In this document: positions 1-7,645 of the stretch, piece after piece | Position numbering within the stretch: the stretch's first letter is position 1 | Layout of the letters: each line of letters starts with the position of its first letter | DNA from: Streptococcus mitis | Lineage (GTDB): Bacteria; Bacillota; Bacilli; Lactobacillales; Streptococcaceae | Length of the DNA stretch: 64,000 nucleotides | Direction of reading: 5' to 3' | Assembly: GCF_023109105.1 (NCBI RefSeq) | Contig: NZ_JALDTZ010000010.1 | Location: 1-64,000, forward strand | Made by a program: the position numbers and the translations under genes | Notes under the pieces: model-generated | What the model was told of the DNA's origin: nothing | The model's database searches: none | The model's input: only the letters and a program-made list of their open reading frames with translations

Positions 1-9
1 TATCAAAAA

Positions 10-36
10 AGAAAGGACGAAATTTGTCCTTTCTCG
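10..36. terminator. Hairpin near the left edge
   Basis: AGAAAGGAC and GTCCTTTCT form a 9-bp stem around a short AT-rich loop. On the minus strand the stem is followed by a run of T. It lies inside the presumed insertion-sequence end that follows, so it may be the hairpin such elements carry near an end rather than the terminator of a neighbouring gene. Confidence 0.5.
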
Positions 37-47
37 ATCTTAGCTTT

Positions 48-77
48 TCTTCAACCCACTACAGTTGACAAAGAGCC
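48..77 (-). mobile_element. Probable ISL3-family insertion-sequence end (remnant or edge)
   Basis: Read on the minus strand from base 77, the sequence starts GGCTCTTTGTCAACTGTAG and continues TGGGTTGA. That resembles the terminal inverted repeats of streptococcal ISL3-family elements (the IS1167/IS1193 group), recalled from memory. The body would lie to the left, outside the window, so I cannot tell a full element from a solo end. Confidence 0.4.
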
Positions 78-127
78 AACTAAAAGGACTCAGTCCTGTG
101 CAATACAGAACTAAATCCTTTCAATAA

Positions 128-157
128 TTATTTGTCTAACTTTTTGGGGTCAGTACA
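128..157 (+). mobile_element. Probable IS3-family insertion-sequence end (solo remnant)
   Basis: The reverse complement begins TGTACTGACCCCAAAAAGTT and continues AGACAAAT. This has the TG...CA boundary and the TGACCCC-AAAAGTT-GACA core typical of IS3/IS150-group ends in streptococci. No transposase reading frame is present on either side, so it is at most a scar. Family assignment is from memory. Confidence 0.4.
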
Positions 158-269
158 CAAATGCCTCAAATCCTTTTTATAGCTTGTTTTAAAGCTGTAT
201 TTCAGTTAGAATACTCAAACACGTTATTAGTAATTCTTATAAGTGACTATGGCTTGTTATTAGAAAAGA

Positions 270-632
270 CTATAGGTCAATCCCCTTTTCTCGGAGATTA
301 TCCAGACACTCCTCATAGTAGGTAGCATCATGCTCACTATAGATAGGACTTTTCAGCTTTTCCTCTGCTAAATCTTGATAAGGAGGGCAGGTCTTACCTC
401 GGTAGTTCTTGTCCAGCCACTCTGGACTGACCTTAAAGCCTCGTTTCACCATCTCCTCCATAATCAAGTCATGATAGGCATAGAGACGATAGGGCGAGTG
501 AGTAAAGACATAGTCCACCGTCGCATGCTTTCTGCCCCAGCCATTGCCACGCAGGGCGCAACACTCTCGATGTTGCCCCAAGAGTTGAGGACGAGGAAGT
601 TGTGAAATCAAAGCCTCATGCCAAAGTCTCAT
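270..632 (-). CDS. TIGR02328 family protein (pyrimidine-dimer DNA glycosylase-like)
   Basis: The 120-residue product starts MRLWHEALISQLP and carries a conserved HREC-ALRGNGWG block (about residues 21-33) and a YRLYAYHDLIMEEM block (about 48-61). This is the pattern of the small TIGR02328 family, which is related to the Pyr_excise fold of T4 endonuclease V. A role in base-excision repair of DNA lesions is inferred from the family; activity is not proven for these short streptococcal members. The T4 enzyme uses an N-terminal threonine, whereas residue 2 here is Arg. The start overlaps the end of the DUF1722 gene by 17 bp, so the two are translationally coupled. Both lie beside the restriction locus and beyond IS scars, which suggests accessory DNA. 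Confidence 0.7.
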   Translation of the reverse strand: MRLWHEALISQLPRPQLLGQHRECCALRGNGWGRKHATVDYVFTHSPYRLYAYHDLIMEEMVKRGFKVSPEWLDKNYRGKTCPPYQDLAEEKLKSPIYSEHDATYYEECLDNLREKGIDL

Positions 633-1020
633 GGGAGTCTCCTTTCAGTAAAGTCGAATGTTGCAAGTAAGTATTTGGATAACGATCAAGCAAGTCTCGA
701 GTCTTAGCGATCAAATCTTCCTGAGAAGCCTGACCAAAGCGGTAGCAATCCAGCAAAAGCATATAGTCTTTGCGCTCAGCATCTGTCGCTTTCTTTTTGA
801 AATAGCCCCAAATATGCTGAAAGGCATTGCAGACTTGACCTCTATGCTCAGGGATTTGACAGGCACGGTCGATCAGTTCCTGAACATGACTTACCTCCAC
901 CTCTTCATTCTTCAAGTACTGACGAATCTCATTGTAAATATTGCTGGAATGGCTCAAAACGAGGTATTTGTTTCTCGCCCAGAGTTGCTGGCAAAGGGCA
1001 CGTTGGTTGTTATTTTCCAT
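616..1020 (-). CDS. YbgA/DUF1722 family protein
   Basis: The 134-residue protein contains the LVLSHSSNIYNEI signature near residues 20-33. This is the hallmark of DUF1722, the domain that forms E. coli YbgA and is fused to DUF523 in other bacteria. A second conserved stretch, HRGQVCNAFQHIWGYFKKK, lies at about 59-77. The biochemical function of the family is not established. In many genomes DUF1722 neighbours DNA photolyase or other light-damage genes. The overlapping downstream TIGR02328 gene fits that association, so a two-gene DNA-damage unit is a reasonable inference. A candidate -10 (TATAAC) lies about 50 bp upstream on the minus strand. Confidence 0.7.
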   Translation of the reverse strand: MENNNQRALCQQLWARNKYLVLSHSSNIYNEIRQYLKNEEVEVSHVQELIDRACQIPEHRGQVCNAFQHIWGYFKKKATDAERKDYMLLLDCYRFGQASQEDLIAKTRDLLDRYPNTYLQHSTLLKGDSHETLA

Positions 1021-1154
1021 ATTTCTCCTTACTTTCTACTAGTTCCCCGGAAATATGGAAACAAAGTTATATCTTAAAAATGAGCGAATTATGAGTGAAT
1101 AAATAGTGTTTTTTGTAGAGCCTGATTTTTCTAATAGATATTAGTCAACAATCC

Positions 1155-4100
1155 TTAAATACCTGAATAAGTCTCTACTAACAACTGAATCTTACGTAAA
1201 ACTTCTTGCTTTTTCCGTTCACGCGCTCCCTGTCTACGAGAAGTTGGTGGAATAATCGAATCCAAATCAGTCCCACTGTTTTCAGCATAACCTCGTTGAA
1301 TTGATTTGTCTATGAATAATTGGTAATCAGCTACAAGTTTCTCAGACTCAGCTAGGTCATGGATTGCGATTTTCTTGCGCTCCTTGCCATATTCATAGAA
1401 AGCATTGATAATCACATCATGGTCTTTCAATTTTTGCAAATCAGTGTCATTGATAAAGCCGATAACCAACTCTTCTTTGGCACGAATATCGATACTAGAA
1501 CGAATCACACGACTAACTTCTGCTTTCATTGCTTCTTTGGACTCAGAATTCTTCGATTTTTCAACAATCAATGCAAGAATGTAGTCCAGATTAATCTCAT
1601 CTGTTTTTAAGAGTTCGATTTCAAATTCAACATCTGAAAGATCAACATCCAAATCCTTGGTCTTTTCATAATTTTTAAGGTTCAAAAATTCATCTCGAAT
1701 TTCTACATAAGTGCTTCTTAAATCCTGAAGATAACCTTCTGAAATAGGTTTGTCGATTTCTTGAAATTCGTCATAATTTCGAAGAACATTATCAAGCTTC
1801 AACAACTCACCAAATAACTTAACAAACTCCTTCTTATCATGCTCTGTTTCAATTTCTTGCGGATTCGGGAATCTTTCCAGAATTTCCTGACAAACTGCAG
1901 TATAGCCTTTGACCTCGATACCCGTTACTTGGTCAACGAAACCATCCATATATTCACTAAAGCTTTTTTCTAAGATGATTTCAAGCTTATTGGTGTCTCC
2001 AAAAGTCTTAATAGCTTCTTGCGTAGCCTTTTCTAAATCACGGAAACAAACAATATTCCCAAAAGGTTTAACCTTGTTAAAAATCCGATTGGTTCTCGAG
2101 AAGGCCTGAATCAAACCATGATAACGTAGATTTTTATCGACAAAGAGTGTATTCATAGTCGGGGCATCAAATCCCGTTAAGAACATACCGACCACAATCA
2201 GCAAATCCACTTCCTTGGATTTAACGCGTTTGGAAAGGTCACGATAGTAATTTTGAAACTCCTTCCCATCAGCTGAGAAGTTGGTCTTAAACATGTGATT
2301 ATAATCATCAATCGCTCTAGAAAGAAACTCTTTAGAAGATAGAGGCATGGCTGTATCTTGAGGTTCTAGCTCTTCATCTTGAATTTCTCCATAAGCTGAC
2401 TGTTCTTCGTTAGGTGCAAAGCTAAAGATAGTCGCAACTTTCAAACGCTTAGCCTCTGGTAAAGCTGCTTGCTGTCGTTGGAGTTCTTCATAGTATAATT
2501 TTGCTGCTTCGATACTTTGTACAGCCAGCATAGCATTAAATCCAGACAATTGTTTTTGTTTATGAGTATAGTGTTGATTTCGGTGTGTTTTTGTATTATA
2601 CACGCGAAGTAAGTATTCTGTGATGATTGCTATCCTTTCTGGATGTAGAAGTAGCTCCTTCTCCATCTTTTTGAGTTTCTTCTCATCAATCTCTCGGCCA
2701 ACTGCTTTTTCAGCTTCTCTATACTTATTGATTTCAGGCTTGATATAGTTGTAATCAACCTTAAACTTCAAGACTTTTTTATCCCGAATAGCATCCGTAA
2801 TAACGTAATTATGAAGTTGTTCTCCAAAAACTTCTTGTGTCGTTTCACCTGTCAAACTATTTTCTGGAAAAATTGGTGTCCCTGTAAATCCAAATAAGGC
2901 ATACTGTTTAAAGGCCTTCTTAATGCGCTTTTGAGCCTTCCCAAACTGAGAACGATGACACTCGTCAAAAATCAAGATACATTTCTTAGCATAGACTTCA
3001 TGATTAGGATTTGCAGTGATAAACTTATTTAACTTTTGAATAGTTGTGACAACGATTCGATCATCATTTTCTTCGATACTGCGTTGTAGTTCTTTTGTAT
3101 TGTTACTACCATTGACTGAATTTGGTTGGAATTTTTGATATTCCTTCATAGTTTGATAGTCTAAGTCTTTTCTATCTACAACGAATATCACTTTGTCAAT
3201 GTAGTCCAACTCTGTCGCTAAGCGCGCAGTCTTAAAGCTGGTCAAGGTTTTCCCTGACCCTGTCGTATGCCAGATATAACCACAAGCATTGATGGTTCCA
3301 AAATTCTTCATTTCATTGGAAGAATGAATCTTGCGCAAGATACTTTCAGTTGCTGCTATCTGATAAGGACGCATGATGAGCAAGGTATTATCCACATCAA
3401 AAACACAATACTTGGTCAAAACTTCCAAGAGGACACGCTTGCTTAAGAAAGTAACAGTAAAATCTTCCAATTCGTGAATAGTCTTATTCTTACGGTCTGC
3501 CCACTCACAAGTAAACTCATAGTGATTTTTATTTTGAGCTGTCGTATTTGCAAAGTAGCGTGTATAAGTGCCATTCGAAATCACAAAAATCTGAACATAC
3601 TTATACAAAGAATTTTCGCTGTTAAAGCTTTCCTTACTATAACGGTGAACCTGATTAAAGGCTTCTTGCAGACTAACTCCCCGCTTCTTCAATTCAATCT
3701 GAACTAGCGGAAGACCATTGACTAAAATGGTCACATCATAACGGTTGGTATGACTCCCCACTTGCGTCACTTGGTTGATGACCTGCATACTGTTGTTGTG
3801 AATGTTTTTCTTGTCAAGGATGAAAATGTTTTTAATCCGTCCATCATCAAAAACAAAATCATAGATATGATTTTCTTGGATTTTTCGTGTTTTTTCAACC
3901 AAACCTTCATTGGGACAATCTAAATACTCGACTACAAAACGTTGCCATTCAGCATCCGTAAACGTAACCTTATTAAGCTTTTCAATTTGGACCTTTGCAT
4001 TCGCTAAAAGCTCCGCAGGTGTATGGATATCCAATCGTTCATAATTGAGACCATTGACTAAATCCATAAGCAATTGTCTTTCCAAGTCTGCCTCAGACTG

Positions 4101-4199
4101 AAATTCTCTATCTGTGCGATACTCTGGTTGATACTCAGCCAAGAGAATCCCTTCATTTGTTTCCGCAATTACTTCATGTACTTTTGAATAATCAACCAT
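1155..4199 (-). CDS. hsdR: Type I restriction enzyme, R (translocase/endonuclease) subunit
   Basis: The 1014-residue subunit cuts and translocates unmethylated DNA as part of an R2M2S complex. The N-terminal nuclease core shows a PD-(D/E)xK arrangement with Asp155 and Glu169-x-Lys171 (RYDV ... QIELK). The superfamily 2 motor follows with Walker A TTGSGKT at about 312-318, a DECH box (FDECHRSQ) near 410 and the motif III segment GFTGTP. A C-terminal helical region mediates complex assembly in this family. The length is normal for the EcoR124 type. The gene is last in the operon hsdM-rhuM'-DUF6978-DUF1828-hsdS-hsdR, 56 bp after hsdS, with an AAGGAAG ribosome-binding site before the ATG. No frameshift is visible, so restriction is probably active. 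Confidence 0.95.
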   Translation of the reverse strand: MVDYSKVHEVIAETNEGILLAEYQPEYRTDREFQSEADLERQLLMDLVNGLNYERLDIHTPAELLANAKVQIEKLNKVTFTDAEWQRFVVEYLDCPNEGLVEKTRKIQENHIYDFVFDDGRIKNIFILDKKNIHNNSMQVINQVTQVGSHTNRYDVTILVNGLPLVQIELKKRGVSLQEAFNQVHRYSKESFNSENSLYKYVQIFVISNGTYTRYFANTTAQNKNHYEFTCEWADRKNKTIHELEDFTVTFLSKRVLLEVLTKYCVFDVDNTLLIMRPYQIAATESILRKIHSSNEMKNFGTINACGYIWHTTGSGKTLTSFKTARLATELDYIDKVIFVVDRKDLDYQTMKEYQKFQPNSVNGSNNTKELQRSIEENDDRIVVTTIQKLNKFITANPNHEVYAKKCILIFDECHRSQFGKAQKRIKKAFKQYALFGFTGTPIFPENSLTGETTQEVFGEQLHNYVITDAIRDKKVLKFKVDYNYIKPEINKYREAEKAVGREIDEKKLKKMEKELLLHPERIAIITEYLLRVYNTKTHRNQHYTHKQKQLSGFNAMLAVQSIEAAKLYYEELQRQQAALPEAKRLKVATIFSFAPNEEQSAYGEIQDEELEPQDTAMPLSSKEFLSRAIDDYNHMFKTNFSADGKEFQNYYRDLSKRVKSKEVDLLIVVGMFLTGFDAPTMNTLFVDKNLRYHGLIQAFSRTNRIFNKVKPFGNIVCFRDLEKATQEAIKTFGDTNKLEIILEKSFSEYMDGFVDQVTGIEVKGYTAVCQEILERFPNPQEIETEHDKKEFVKLFGELLKLDNVLRNYDEFQEIDKPISEGYLQDLRSTYVEIRDEFLNLKNYEKTKDLDVDLSDVEFEIELLKTDEINLDYILALIVEKSKNSESKEAMKAEVSRVIRSSIDIRAKEELVIGFINDTDLQKLKDHDVIINAFYEYGKERKKIAIHDLAESEKLVADYQLFIDKSIQRGYAENSGTDLDSIIPPTSRRQGARERKKQEVLRKIQLLVETYSGI

Positions 4200-4255
4200 A
4201 GTATGCTTCCTTTTATTGTATTAATTGAGATTCTTTCTCAAAATGATTCAAGAAT

Positions 4256-5935
4256 TTATCTAGTAAAGTTTAATAATTGTCCTCTCCAGTATTCATACTG
4301 TTTCTGTCTTAGTTCGATTTCTTTTGGAAGACCTTCAGAAAGAGAGTTAGTTAGGGTGTTAAAATTGTCAAGAATGGAGACGATTCTTTTTTGTTTGGAA
4401 AGGGGGGGTAAGTAGAACGTTACTTTATCAATAGCATCCTTAGATAATCTAGGAATACTAGCTTTTCGAACCTGTGATTTAAGTCTATCTTGCTTACTTA
4501 ACAAGACATAGTACATAAATTTATCAGAAATATTATCTGACGTCGCTAATGTGTAGACATCATCTGCCGCCCAAAAGTCCACAGCGCTATACCCAATTTC
4601 ACCAGCCGCCCCTGCACAAATTACAAAACTAGTATTTTTCACTCTGTTTGATTCGGTATAATATCCCAAGGGCGCCAAACTATTTTGATAAACTGGAACA
4701 CTTCCTGAAGTAGTTAGTTGCTTTCTAACAAGACGTTTCCCACGTTGCAAATTGACAACTTGTCCCACCTTCACTCGAATTGGACCAAATATCCACTGTA
4801 AAAGCTTGATAATAGCGGAGTTGTCCCACTCCTCTACTCTACTCTCAGTGTACTCGCCTTCGGCGACGAATGTCAAGAGTTTTTCTCTAAAATATTCGTA
4901 CTGTTTTTGACGTAGTTCAATCTCTTTTGGTAGTCCGATGTTTAGGTCATTACAAACCATATCAAAGTTGTCCAGAACTTGAACAATACGAGACTGGATT
5001 TCGAGAGAAGGAACTGGGATCTTAATTTTATCAAGAATAGCTTGAGTTAAACTAGGCCTTGTTGGATTAGTTGACATTTCTTCTAAATTAACAGTCGTTA
5101 AATAATAATAAAAATACTTTGGAATAACCTGACTTCCATCAATTTCAGTGTAGTAAATTGTATCAACATTCCAAAACGCTTTTTCTAAATAGAACAAATT
5201 AGAAATAGAACCCTTCCTAGGAATTAAAACAGTTGGTTTATCATAAGAACAATCTGCAACAAACTCTCCCATTTCTCCACCACTGCCGTATACTGGTATT
5301 TCACCAATTGGAAGATTTTTCCAATCCTTTCCATTTTTCAATGTAGCAACATCTTTAAGTACTTTCCACTCAACCTGATAGACCTCGTCCTCAAATGATA
5401 AGAGCTTATCTCGATAAAAAGAATATTGCTTTTCACGTGAGGTCAATTCTGAGGTCAATTCTGAGGTCAATTCTGTAACATACCCAGTCATTTTGTCAAG
5501 TATTTGCACTATTTTTTCTTGAATTTCTTCACTTTGAAGTATTGGTATTTGAGTAGTTCTTGCTTTACTCCAATGTCTTTTATAGCTCCCTTCTTTCTTA
5601 TAAAAATTACAAAAGCAATAGTATATATATTTTGCTTTTATGCCACTTTTAGGTTTCAAAATTTTTAAACCATCTGCTCCTTGAACAAAAGCAAAGTCTA
5701 CATATTTTATATGCTCTGAGTGATCCCCAAAAATGATATATTCATCTTTTTCAAGATATTTTTCATTATCTGTATAACCTGCTACAAATTGTTCACCCTG
5801 ATCAACAATTGGTATTCTTCCTGTTACTTGATACTCCTTTTTAGTTAACTTTACTGGACTTGTCACAGTATCAACCACTTCCCCCAACTCTTTCCACTCA
5901 ACGGGACAGTTTTGGATTTCTTCTAGGATGTTCAT
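4256..5935 (-). CDS. hsdS: Type I restriction-modification specificity subunit with three recognition-like segments
   Basis: HsdS directs the methylase and nuclease to a bipartite target. I place the start at the ATG at 5935, seven bases after a GAGG site; a GTG four codons upstream is also open. Numbered from that GTG (563 residues): TRD1 about 14-145, spacer helix 146-185, TRD2 about 190-318, spacer 319-361, TRD3 about 392-518, C-terminal helix 519-563. The last two helices are near-duplicates, sharing GLPKEIELRQKQYEY. Typical subunits have two TRDs and about 400 residues, so a third is odd and suggests fusion or recombination with a second hsdS. Spacer 1 contains ELTS three times, encoded by exact 12-bp repeats. 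Confidence 0.9.
   Translation of the reverse strand: MNILEEIQNCPVEWKELGEVVDTVTSPVKLTKKEYQVTGRIPIVDQGEQFVAGYTDNEKYLEKDEYIIFGDHSEHIKYVDFAFVQGADGLKILKPKSGIKAKYIYYCFCNFYKKEGSYKRHWSKARTTQIPILQSEEIQEKIVQILDKMTGYVTELTSELTSELTSREKQYSFYRDKLLSFEDEVYQVEWKVLKDVATLKNGKDWKNLPIGEIPVYGSGGEMGEFVADCSYDKPTVLIPRKGSISNLFYLEKAFWNVDTIYYTEIDGSQVIPKYFYYYLTTVNLEEMSTNPTRPSLTQAILDKIKIPVPSLEIQSRIVQVLDNFDMVCNDLNIGLPKEIELRQKQYEYFREKLLTFVAEGEYTESRVEEWDNSAIIKLLQWIFGPIRVKVGQVVNLQRGKRLVRKQLTTSGSVPVYQNSLAPLGYYTESNRVKNTSFVICAGAAGEIGYSAVDFWAADDVYTLATSDNISDKFMYYVLLSKQDRLKSQVRKASIPRLSKDAIDKVTFYLPPLSKQKRIVSILDNFNTLTNSLSEGLPKEIELRQKQYEYWRGQLLNFTR
5439..5474 (-). repeat. Three perfect 12-bp tandem repeats in hsdS
   Basis: The unit GAGGTCAATTCT (plus strand) occurs three times without mismatch and encodes ELTS-ELTS-ELTS in the first spacer helix. 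In EcoR124I/EcoR124II, two versus three copies of the four-residue unit TAEL at the equivalent place change the length of the non-specific gap in the DNA target. The same slippage-based switch is expected here. Confidence 0.9.
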
Positions 5936-5983
5936 ATTTTTCCTCACTTTGATATAAAAATAGCCCTAGCAGTCACTTTAAGG

Positions 5984-6751
5984 CTACTGAGCTAATAAAT
6001 CTGAAAATTCTTCTTTCTGTGACCAGGCCAATAACTGTATATCGCTTACTTTCGATGCTTGAATCGCCTTAGATGCAACTTTATTTTCCAAATCATTATA
6101 AATAAGAATTTTTTTCGAAACTTGTTGAATATCTCGATTGCTAGCAATATCTTGGTAAATATAGTTAACTCTTGCCAAACTATTATAATCAAACCGATTG
6201 ACAATTTGAACCCAAATTTCAGGACGATTTTTCCTAGCTCCTAAAACATAATCAACTTGATAATCAATTCCTGAATATCCTGTCAATCGAACGTTTGGCA
6301 TACCACCAAAATCTTTTTCATAAAAATAATCTTGTACTTCCTCTGTGAAGAGGCTTGTAACGTTGGATCGATGAGTATTCAGTAAATCATAGAGACGTAT
6401 AATTGTCTCAATCATTTTATGTTTCGCTTTTGGAAAATTCTTTGCTTCACATTCGATATATACAATATCTTCATCCAACTTTGATCCAAACTGCCTTAAT
6501 ACACTGGTTATAATCCGTTGTCTTGTTTCTTTCGTAATGTCGAGACCTGCCAAAGCCAATTCATTAAAAGTTTCACCATCGTCTGAAATTCTTAATAAAT
6601 CATTAGGTTTTTCTTCTAGGTACAACCGCACTCGATCATTTAAATGATTTACATAAGGCGTTACAATTTCAGAGTACCCATCAAAATCCGTTACAAGTAG
6701 TTTTTCACGATACCACTTCACATAGTCATCAATCAGTTTCAAACTATCCAT
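5984..6751 (-). CDS. DUF1828/DUF1829 domain protein embedded in the RM operon
   Basis: The 255-residue soluble protein matches the two-domain architecture of DUF1828 (N-terminal, about 30-120, with the block LLRISDDGETFNELALAGLD) followed by DUF1829 (C-terminal, about 150-250). The biochemical function is unknown. A strong AAGGAGGT site precedes the ATG. It sits 17 bp after the DUF6978 gene and 36 bp before hsdS, all on the same strand, so it is co-transcribed with the restriction system. Members of this family recur in phage-defence and mobile contexts, so an accessory defence or self-protection role is an inference. I see no transmembrane segment or signal peptide. Confidence 0.75.
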   Translation of the reverse strand: MDSLKLIDDYVKWYREKLLVTDFDGYSEIVTPYVNHLNDRVRLYLEEKPNDLLRISDDGETFNELALAGLDITKETRQRIITSVLRQFGSKLDEDIVYIECEAKNFPKAKHKMIETIIRLYDLLNTHRSNVTSLFTEEVQDYFYEKDFGGMPNVRLTGYSGIDYQVDYVLGARKNRPEIWVQIVNRFDYNSLARVNYIYQDIASNRDIQQVSKKILIYNDLENKVASKAIQASKVSDIQLLAWSQKEEFSDLLAQ

Positions 6752-6768
6752 AGTAACCTCCTTTTAAG

Positions 6769-7191
6769 CTATAGAAATGGGATTGCTACATTATCATAAT
6801 TCACATTTGTATAGTCCAAAAAATAAATCAAACTATCCAAAAGTTCATTTGCTAAGTCTACTTCTAAATCACCCAAACCAATAGCAATTCGTCCATAATC
6901 ATGTTCTTCATCAAATATATGAATATGCGGTGTTTCTATATCATCATGAGGAGCACCATTGCAATCTAGGCGAACCAAAACACCTTTTAGACTATGTGAC
7001 ATCATTTGATAAGTGAGGTTCTGCCGATTCAAATGACCTTTTCGATTGATAATCAATTCAAATTTTTCATTCTTATCCGAAATACAATACAGTCGATATT
7101 TTCGCTGTTTTCCTACATCAGGAAATTGTATAGTTTTCTGTTCTAATAACTTAATACAATTCAATAATTCTTGAAAATGATTTAATTCCAT
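6769..7191 (-). CDS. DUF6978 family protein
   Basis: The 140-residue protein of unknown function has a conserved middle segment LIINRKGHLNRQNLTYQ and the block HIHIFDEEHDYG, which I associate with the DUF6978 family, followed by an acidic C-terminal half. It has no membrane segment. The ribosome-binding site is weak (only AGAG), and a hairpin with a T-run lies 14-45 bases before the start, so its expression may be attenuated. The pairing of a small DUF6978 protein with a larger DUF1828 protein, tightly spaced, resembles a two-component module such as a toxin-antitoxin or defence pair. That reading is inference from arrangement only. Confidence 0.6.
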   Translation of the reverse strand: MELNHFQELLNCIKLLEQKTIQFPDVGKQRKYRLYCISDKNEKFELIINRKGHLNRQNLTYQMMSHSLKGVLVRLDCNGAPHDDIETPHIHIFDEEHDYGRIAIGLGDLEVDLANELLDSLIYFLDYTNVNYDNVAIPFL

Positions 7192-7204
7192 TAACTCTAC
7201 TTTA

Positions 7205-7236
7205 ATTAAAAAAGCTTATAGTAGAAGTCTATAAGC
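7205..7236 (-). terminator. Hairpin with T-run ahead of the DUF6978 gene
   Basis: On the minus strand GCTTATAG and CTATAAGC (8-bp stem, 7-base loop ACTTCTA) are followed directly by TTTTTT. It lies between a good promoter and the DUF6978 start, so it can act as a partial terminator or attenuator for the downstream half of the RM operon, or as the terminator of hsdM-rhuM'. Confidence 0.7.
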
Positions 7237-7297
7237 CCACTCCTTATACCTGTTCGCCTTGTCACATCCAAGAGAGGTAGGCAATCCTATTAATTCC

Positions 7298-7325
7298 ATT
7301 ATACCTTTTTTAGCAGATAATTCAA
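7298..7325 (-). promoter_or_regulatory. Internal promoter of the DUF6978-DUF1828-hsdS-hsdR segment
   Basis: On the minus strand TTGAAT (7325-7320) is followed after 16 bases by a perfect TATAAT (7303-7298). It overlaps the stop codon of the truncated rhuM. It would start a leader of about 100 bases that passes through the hairpin at 7205-7236 before reaching the DUF6978 start. Confidence 0.65.
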
Positions 7326-7645
7326 GATTTTTTCACTTTTTTAAAAATATTTTTAATATAACGATAACCAATCGCCAAAATCATATCGAGATTATAGTAG
7401 GCGACATTTCGCTGAACACTTCTATTCCCCTCATTTTGAACTGTCAACTTATAGTTGACAGTTGCCTCTTCCGATAATTCTCCATCTTCAAAAATAGCCT
7501 TGATATGTTTACTAATATTTTGCTTGGAAGTTTGAAAGAGCTCAGCTAGTTCTTGTTGGGTCAGCCAAACCGTTCCATTATCCAAGTGGAGTTCAATAGC
7601 GGACTCGCCATCATCTGTTCTATAGAGAATTACATCATTTGCCAT
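7322..7645 (-). pseudogene. RhuM family protein, C-terminally truncated
   Basis: The 107 residues match the N-terminus of the RhuM (virulence RhuM / Fic-associated) family. They include an HTH-like segment VWLTQQELAELFQTSKQNISKHI (about 30-52, quoted in part) and the conserved YYNLDMILAIGYR. In full-length relatives of roughly 330 residues, that motif is followed by a long domain. Here it runs into a lysine-rich end (KNIFKKVKKS) and stops. A run of six A occurs just before the stop; losing one A would open the frame for about 36 more codons, to 7231. The gene overlaps hsdM by 11 bp. RhuM genes are common passengers inside type I RM operons. It is probably non-functional, though a short DNA-binding product is possible. 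Confidence 0.75.

Noticed and set aside
375..605. Plus-strand ORF opposite the TIGR02328 gene
   Set aside because: It is a shadow of the minus-strand gene, with no ribosome-binding site and no family pattern.
5935..5947. GTG start for hsdS four codons upstream
   Set aside because: The GTG is part of the likely ribosome-binding region (GTGAGG), and the ATG at 5935 has correct spacing.
7231..7297. Separate 22-codon leader gene starting at the ATG near 7297
   Set aside because: Its ATG overlaps the -10 of the internal promoter, so it would not be in the transcript from it. I treat it as part of the rhuM scar.
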